NCBI GenBank assembly: GCA_031411835.1
Contig: JANOBV010000149.1
Span: forward strand, 1 to 12,389
From: JADKIH01 sp031411835
GTDB lineage: Bacteria > Bacteroidota > Bacteroidia > AKYH767-A > 2013-40CM-41-45
Length of the DNA: 12,389 bases
Direction of reading: 5' to 3'
In this document: piece by piece, positions 7,295 through 12,389 of the stretch
Layout of the letters: each line of letters opens with the position of its first letter
How positions within the stretch are numbered: position 1 is the stretch's first letter
Notes under the pieces: generated by a model
What the model was told of the DNA's origin: nothing
Database searches by the model: none
Seen by the model: only the letters and a program-made list of their open reading frames with translations
Translations under genes and position numbers: made by a program

Positions 7295-8683
7295 ATGAAA
7301 CATAAGTTACTAATCGCTTTCGCTTTGTTAACCAATGTAATTGCGAATGCACAATTCAGTAATCAGAATATTTCTTTGCTTGGACAATTCAACGATTCAT
7401 CGGTTGTGGCTGAATCGGTTTATGGAATCAGGTATCAGGCGTGTTGGGGATGGGTACATCCGATTAACTTGCATGAATACGGAATCATTGGGTCTACAGC
7501 AGGAACATATATTATTGATGTAACTGACCCGACAAATTTAGTTCAGGCCGATTATATTCCGCACCGCCAAGTTGATGCAATTTGGCATGAATATAAAACT
7601 TATGGCAACTATCTATACATCATCAGCGATGATGGTGGAAATAATAGTTTGCAAATTGCAGACCTTTCTACGCTTCCTGATTCCGCAAATGTGATATACG
7701 ATAGCAATTCGATATTTACACATGCGCACACGTTGTTCATCGATGGAAATAAAATGTATGTTGCTTCTGTAAGTGCTAGTAATTTTTCAAGCATGAATGT
7801 TTATTCATTAGCAAATCCGCCATTGCCAACTTTATTGAGAAGACTCGATGCAGATTTTCCTGCAATTAGTAGCGTACATGATATGTTCGTTTCGAACGAT
7901 ACAGTTTATGCAAGTTGTGGTTATAACGGGCTTTACATTTTTCATTACGATGAAATATTAAATCAGTTTGTCAATCTCGGATCACTTACGAACTTTCCTA
8001 CGCAGCGATATAATCACAGTAGCGATCTTTCTCCGGACCATCAGTATTTATATATGTGCGATGAAGTTCCAGATGGAATGCCGTTCAGTATTGTAGATGT
8101 AAGTGACATAAGTAACCCGAATGTTTTAAGTACGATGAGTACTAATCCGGGCTCTACTCCACACAATCCTTATGTAGAAGGAAATTTATTATACATGGCC
8201 GCATACCAAGATGGGTTGTATGTATATGACATCTCTACTCCTGCAGCGCCTGTGCAAGTTGGATATTTCGATACACATCCGCAAAATCCGACAGGCACTT
8301 ATCCTTCCCCTGCTTACCAAGGTTGTTGGGCGGCCTATACAAAGTTGCCAAGCGGAAATATTTTAGCAAGTGATATGCAACTTGGATTGTTTGTACTTGA
8401 TGTTTCAGGATTACCGACCGGAATTGAAAACGAAACTTTAAATTCAGGGATCAGTGTTTATCCAACACCTGCAAGCAGTGAGTTATTTGTTAAGATTGAA
8501 AACCCCACTGGAGATCAAATCATCACATTGACAGACATTTCAGGAAAAATAATTACAAGTGTAAAAGCCGAAATGAATAATTTGAACAAAATTTCTGTTG
8601 AAAATATTGCTGCCGGACAATATACAGTTACTATCAAAGGCAATCAATCTTCAGTATCGAAAAGCATTCAAGTAACAAAATAA
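7295..8683 (+). CDS. Secreted LVIVD beta-propeller protein (choice-of-anchor B type) with T9SS sorting domain
   Basis: The 462-residue protein starts at an ATG in an A-rich context with a Sec signal peptide (MKHKLLIAFALLTNVIANA, then QFS). Residues about 45-375 hold repeated LVIVD-type blades (GTYIIDVTDPTNL, FSIVDVSDISNP, GLYVYDISTPAAP, GLFVLDVSGL) and resemble the choice-of-anchor B family, whose function is unknown. Residues about 386-462 form a type A T9SS C-terminal domain: VYPTPASSELFV, LTDISGKII, and the final AAGQYTVTI and SKSIQV strands; the usual YPNPA is YPTPA here. The tail directs export through the outer membrane by PorSS/T9SS, usually with tail removal and cell-surface anchoring. 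Histidines H55, H98, H145, H195, H241 and H290 occupy the same place in successive blades. The next gene follows after 11 bases, suggesting co-transcription. Confidence 0.88.
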   Translation: MKHKLLIAFALLTNVIANAQFSNQNISLLGQFNDSSVVAESVYGIRYQACWGWVHPINLHEYGIIGSTAGTYIIDVTDPTNLVQADYIPHRQVDAIWHEYKTYGNYLYIISDDGGNNSLQIADLSTLPDSANVIYDSNSIFTHAHTLFIDGNKMYVASVSASNFSSMNVYSLANPPLPTLLRRLDADFPAISSVHDMFVSNDTVYASCGYNGLYIFHYDEILNQFVNLGSLTNFPTQRYNHSSDLSPDHQYLYMCDEVPDGMPFSIVDVSDISNPNVLSTMSTNPGSTPHNPYVEGNLLYMAAYQDGLYVYDISTPAAPVQVGYFDTHPQNPTGTYPSPAYQGCWAAYTKLPSGNILASDMQLGLFVLDVSGLPTGIENETLNSGISVYPTPASSELFVKIENPTGDQIITLTDISGKIITSVKAEMNNLNKISVENIAAGQYTVTIKGNQSSVSKSIQVTK

Positions 8684-8694
8684 ATTAAGTAGCA

Positions 8695-9801
8695 ATGAAA
8701 TTAAAATCCTTTGTATTTCTATTCTCAATTTCATTACTGATCTGGAGTTGTTTGAAAGACTCTAAGAATGGTATGATCACCGGCAAGGTGATCAATTTTA
8801 AAGGCGAGTATATTTACTTGCAGAAAATTACTGAGAATGGTGATGTAAATATTGACTCCTCAAAAGTAGATAAAAATGGAAAATTTTCTGTATCCAATCC
8901 GGCGAGTGAAATTGATTTCTATATTCTGAGAACAGATAGTTTGAATATTATTTTTCTTGTATTGAAAGCAGGTGAAAATGCCTATGTAGAAGGAAACGCA
9001 AACAGCTTTGAGGCGACTTACAAAGTGAAAGGATCCAAAGACTCCGATTTATTGAGAGTGTTGAGAGGCTATGATAAAACCTTGAGTGACTCATTAAACA
9101 AATTATACGTACAGATCAGAGATCAAAATCCTGTTGTTGCAGATTCTATCGGCTCTTATTTGCAAGAATATTATTCAACAACAATGGAAGAATTTGCCAG
9201 CAATTTTATCAGACAAAATCTGAATTCCGTTGTTTCACTTTCTGCAACTAAATTCATTAATCAACAATCAGAAATCGAATTGCTAAAAGAATTGGATGCA
9301 AAATTGACTTCACTCTATCCGAAAAATAAATACGTTGAAGACTTCAAACTTCTTGTCTCTGAATTAAACGTACTACCGGCAGGAAATATGGCTCCTGAGA
9401 TCACATTAAATAATTACGAAGGAAAACCTATCAAACTTTCTTCTCTTAGAGGCAAAGTGGTATTGATCGATTTCTGGGCAAGCTGGTGTGCGCCTTGCAG
9501 AAGAGAAAATCCGGATATTGTTGCAGCCTATGATAAATTAAAAGGCAATGATTTTGAGATCTACGGAATTTCTCTCGATGACAACATTGAAGCATGGAGT
9601 GAAGCTGTTGAGCGCGATAGAATTTCATGGATTCAAGTTAGCGACTTAAAAAAATGGGAAAGTCCTGTTGTTAAACAATATCAAGTCCAAGCTATTCCTT
9701 TTAATGTCTTGATCGATCGCGAAGGAAAGATAATAGCAAAAGGAATCAAGGGTGATGATTTGTATGACAGAATAAGTCTGGCAATTAATTCAGGAAAATG
9801 A
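8695..9801 (+). CDS. Thioredoxin-like (TlpA/AhpC-TSA) lipoprotein with DUF4369-like N-terminal domain
   Basis: The 368-residue product begins with a lipoprotein signal: hydrophobic FVFLFSISLLIWS followed by C19 (lipobox I-W-S-C), so it should be anchored in the membrane facing the periplasm. Residues about 25-115 (GMITGKVINFKGEYIYLQK through AGENAYVEGNA) resemble the beta-rich DUF4369 domain that commonly precedes thioredoxin folds in Bacteroidota. A helical linker follows, then a TlpA/ResA-like thioredoxin domain from about residue 230: MAPEITLNNYEG, KVVLIDFWASWC with the catalytic C265-A-P-C268, and the cis-proline P335 in AIPFNVLID. It is expected to be a thiol reductant or oxidoreductase in the periplasm; the partner is unknown. 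The stop overlaps the start of the M1 peptidase gene (ATGA). Confidence 0.93.
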   Translation: MKLKSFVFLFSISLLIWSCLKDSKNGMITGKVINFKGEYIYLQKITENGDVNIDSSKVDKNGKFSVSNPASEIDFYILRTDSLNIIFLVLKAGENAYVEGNANSFEATYKVKGSKDSDLLRVLRGYDKTLSDSLNKLYVQIRDQNPVVADSIGSYLQEYYSTTMEEFASNFIRQNLNSVVSLSATKFINQQSEIELLKELDAKLTSLYPKNKYVEDFKLLVSELNVLPAGNMAPEITLNNYEGKPIKLSSLRGKVVLIDFWASWCAPCRRENPDIVAAYDKLKGNDFEIYGISLDDNIEAWSEAVERDRISWIQVSDLKKWESPVVKQYQVQAIPFNVLIDREGKIIAKGIKGDDLYDRISLAINSGK

Positions 9802-12389
9802 TCAATCAAGGTTTCATGAAATTTATTTTGGGATTTTGTTTTGCATTCTTTTTTTGCCACTCTGCTTATTCGCAAAATTATTTTCAGCAAGACGTCAAGT
9901 ATACAATAAATGTAGTCTTAAACGACAAGAAACACATTTTGACAGGAACAGAAGATGTTTATTATAAAAATAATTCAACATCAACTTTAAATGAATTATT
10001 TTTTCATCTTTATCCGAATGCATATAGAAACACTTCAACAACATTAGCTCAAGAATTATTCAACACCGGTTCCTCTGCAATTCTTGAAGCTGATAACAAA
10101 GAACTGGGCTATATTGATTCGTTGAATTTTAAAATTGACGGTGTCGTTACTGAATGGAAATTGCTGCAAGACACCATTGACATCTGCAGGATAAAACTTT
10201 TGAAACCTTTAAAACCAGGGGAGAGTATTATTATCTCAACTCCTTTCAAAGTGAAAATTCCTTCTGATCAATTGTCAAGACTTGGACATAATGGTCAAGC
10301 GTATACGATCACACAATGGTATCCTAAGCCTGCAGTATTTGACAAGAATGGATGGAATTATTTTAGCTACCTTGATAAAGGCGAGTATTATTCTGAATTT
10401 GGTTCGTTTGATGTTACTATTACTTTGCCTGATAATTACGTTGTTGCTGCAACAGGTGAATTGATCAACGGTGATTCCGAAAATGCCTGGCTTGAAAGTA
10501 AAGCAAAAGAAACAGCAGCGATCTCAGAGTTTCCTAAAGAGCTTGACATACCGCCATCATCAACAACATTTAAAACATTACAATATAAACAAGACAGCAT
10601 CCATGACTTTGCTTGGTTTGCAGATAAACGATTTCATGTCATAAAAGGTGAAGTTGAACTTCCTATCAGCAAGAAAAAAATTACAACATGGTCGTTCTTT
10701 ACAAATGCTGAAGCTGAATGGTGGCGAAAAGCACCCGACTATATTGCAAATGGAATATTATATATGTCAAAATGGGTTGGCGAATACCCCTACTCTACAT
10801 GCACTGCAGTTGATGTAACCTATGCTTCAGGAAGTGGAATGGAATATCCGATGGTTTGTACAATAGGAAGCTATGGCGACCCATTCGAATTAGATGCTAC
10901 CATTGTTCACGAAGTATTTCATAATTGGTTTTATGGAATTCTAGGAAGTAACGAACGCAAACATCCTTGGATGGATGAAGGGATTACAAATTTCTATGAA
11001 ACAAGATATATCTATACCGAATATGCTAATGACAAAAGCAAACAGTTAGAAGATGCCCCAGCTTATAGAAGGTACAGAAATATTTTCGGTCTTGAAAAAG
11101 TTAATCACAAGGAAATTCAATACGACATTTACTTAGCAGGAGCAAGAAGACAAACAGATGTTTCGCCCGATCAATATGCACAAAATTATTCAAGAGCAAA
11201 TTATGGCGGCGATGTTTACTACAAAACTTGTTTGAGTACTGATTACTTGAAAAGTTATCTTGGAGATACGCTTTTTGATCAATGCATGAGTCGTTACTAT
11301 GAAAACTGGAAATTCAAACATCCCGAACCAGATGACATGAAAAATGAATTTGAACAAGAGTCAGGAAAAAATCTAGATTGGTATTTTAGTGATCTTGTAC
11401 GTTCAGATAAAGATATCGATTACAGCATTTGTTCAATTAAAAAAGAAAATGGTAAAGTTGTATTAAAACTTTCAAATAAAGGACAAGTAGCTGGTCCGAT
11501 TTGGTTAAGTACAATCAAAGATGGGAAAACAACAACGACCGAAAAAATCGAAGGTTTTACTGGAGTTAAACTATATGAGACAAATTTTGATGAAGGAGCG
11601 ACATATAAAATTGATTCAAAGCGAGAAATTCCTGAATTGGATCGAAAGAACAATACAATAAGAAGTTCAGGGATTTTTAAAAAGACAGAAAAACTCAATT
11701 TACAATTTCTAACTGCAAAGGAAGATCCTGATAGAACACAATTATTTTACGCGCCTGTAATTGGATATAATCTCTACAATTCATTTATGGCCGGTATAGT
11801 TTTGCATAATGTGTCATTTCATGAAAAACCATTTGAGTTTGCCATAATGCCAATGTATGCCACCGGAACAAAAGATTTGTCAGGCGGCGCTGATCTGAGG
11901 TATCACATTTATATTAAAAATAGCAAGCTTAATAAAATTACCATTCAAGAAACAATTGGTCATTATGCTTATGGCAATGATGAATATGAAAACAACACTA
12001 CAGGGTTCACCTATTTTAACATTTTGAAATATTCAAAATCAGATACTAGATTTATTCTAAATTTCAGAAATCCTCATCCCCAAAAGAATGTAAGAAAAGA
12101 ACTAGAGATAAGAAATGTTTTTGTAAATCGTGATGTTCCATACTTTTATGACTACAAACCACAAACCGTTTTTTATCATTACTTAAGAGGCGAGTATAGA
12201 AGAACAAACGCAAATCCACTTGATGCAAGCAGTCAACTTTTCGCAGTGGAATATGATGTCGATCATTTAAAATTCAATTTAGAATTCAAGCAATTCTTTT
12301 GTTATGGAAATCCAAATAAAGGTGTACACACTCGCTTCTTTTTGGGGTACTTGCATTTACCAAAATGGAATCCAAAACCTGATGTTGAT
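9798..12389 (+). CDS. M1-family zinc metallopeptidase with barrel-like C-terminal region, 3' partial
   Basis: The frame is open for 864 codons to the window edge with no stop, so the C-terminus is missing. The ATG at 9798 overlaps the previous stop (ATGA); an ATG at 9816 (MKFILGFCFAFFFCHSAYSQ) is an equally good start and gives a cleaner signal peptide. The N-terminal beta domain is typical of M1 peptidases (HILTGTEDVYYKNNS, LNELFFHLYPNAY, AYTITQWYPKPAVFD). The exopeptidase-type motif is GSGMEYP (345-351), and the zinc site is HEVFH (H371, H375) with E394 exactly 18 residues later in HPWMDEG; E372 is the catalytic Glu. NYGGDVYYKT near residue 470 is in the region of the transition-state Tyr. 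From about residue 645 the chain changes to alternating strands (YAPVIGYNLYNSFMAGIVL, FEFAIMPMYATGTKDLSGG) resembling Bacteroidota outer-membrane barrels. It probably trims peptides in the periplasm or at the outer membrane. Confidence 0.92.
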   Translation, partial: MINQGFMKFILGFCFAFFFCHSAYSQNYFQQDVKYTINVVLNDKKHILTGTEDVYYKNNSTSTLNELFFHLYPNAYRNTSTTLAQELFNTGSSAILEADNKELGYIDSLNFKIDGVVTEWKLLQDTIDICRIKLLKPLKPGESIIISTPFKVKIPSDQLSRLGHNGQAYTITQWYPKPAVFDKNGWNYFSYLDKGEYYSEFGSFDVTITLPDNYVVAATGELINGDSENAWLESKAKETAAISEFPKELDIPPSSTTFKTLQYKQDSIHDFAWFADKRFHVIKGEVELPISKKKITTWSFFTNAEAEWWRKAPDYIANGILYMSKWVGEYPYSTCTAVDVTYASGSGMEYPMVCTIGSYGDPFELDATIVHEVFHNWFYGILGSNERKHPWMDEGITNFYETRYIYTEYANDKSKQLEDAPAYRRYRNIFGLEKVNHKEIQYDIYLAGARRQTDVSPDQYAQNYSRANYGGDVYYKTCLSTDYLKSYLGDTLFDQCMSRYYENWKFKHPEPDDMKNEFEQESGKNLDWYFSDLVRSDKDIDYSICSIKKENGKVVLKLSNKGQVAGPIWLSTIKDGKTTTTEKIEGFTGVKLYETNFDEGATYKIDSKREIPELDRKNNTIRSSGIFKKTEKLNLQFLTAKEDPDRTQLFYAPVIGYNLYNSFMAGIVLHNVSFHEKPFEFAIMPMYATGTKDLSGGADLRYHIYIKNSKLNKITIQETIGHYAYGNDEYENNTTGFTYFNILKYSKSDTRFILNFRNPHPQKNVRKELEIRNVFVNRDVPYFYDYKPQTVFYHYLRGEYRRTNANPLDASSQLFAVEYDVDHLKFNLEFKQFFCYGNPNKGVHTRFFLGYLHLPKWNPKPDVD

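Noticed and set aside
10282..10464. Short + strand open frame inside the M1 peptidase gene
   Set aside because: It is in another frame of a gene with a complete zinc-peptidase signature and has no homology I recognise.
11420..11698. Minus-strand open frame of about 92 codons inside the M1 peptidase gene
   Set aside because: It lies wholly antisense to a continuous, clearly homologous coding frame and has no recognisable motif.

Overview
The window looks like chromosomal DNA of a member of the Bacteroidota. The DNA is AT-rich, there are almost no Shine-Dalgarno sites in front of genes, and several products are lineage-typical: an OmpP1/FadL-type outer-membrane protein beginning GTARYTAMSGAFGALGGD, a protein with a type IX secretion (T9SS) C-terminal sorting domain, a DUF4369-like thioredoxin lipoprotein, a long M1 peptidase with a barrel-like tail, and the gene pairs Nif3/zinc-ribbon and lpxK/purine nucleoside phosphorylase. 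I see no transposase, integrase, phage gene, CRISPR array, tRNA or rRNA. There is no gene-free stretch over 300 bases.

Layout. (1) Positions 1-1423, + strand: 3' part of an OmpP1/FadL-like gene, converging on (2) an exported TPR-type protein of unknown function (1492-2991, -). The two share a hairpin at 1484-1504 that contains the second gene's stop codon. (3) A minus-strand pair, the Nif3-like protein (4102-5199) followed by a coiled-coil/zinc-ribbon protein (3119-4003), ends at a clear intrinsic terminator (3065-3099). (4) Divergent from it, lpxK (5265-6332) overlaps a purine nucleoside phosphorylase gene (6316-7134) by 17 bases. (5) A 160-base gap (7135-7294) carries two unrelated short tandem repeats, a 5-mer and a 7-mer. 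(6) A tight + strand cluster for the cell envelope follows: a secreted LVIVD beta-propeller with a T9SS tail (7295-8683), a TlpA-like thioredoxin lipoprotein (8695-9801, 11-base gap) and an M1-family metallopeptidase (9798 to the window end, ATGA overlap) that runs out of the window.

How they fit together. LpxK makes lipid A for the outer membrane in which the OmpP1/FadL protein and possibly the M1 tail sit. Purine nucleoside phosphorylase and the Nif3/zinc-ribbon pair are cytosolic housekeeping genes. The last three genes all encode exported products and are spaced like a translationally coupled operon, so an envelope function in peptide or protein processing is plausible but unproven.

I do not see an obvious new defence or mobile system. 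The most interesting signals are (a) a regular series of histidines in the propeller protein, one at the same place in six of about seven blades, (b) an Asn-to-Asp change at the base-specificity position of the nucleoside phosphorylase, (c) the M1 peptidase joined to a barrel-like C-terminal region, and (d) the pentamer tract that forms the 3' end of the phosphorylase gene and supplies stop codons in all three frames.
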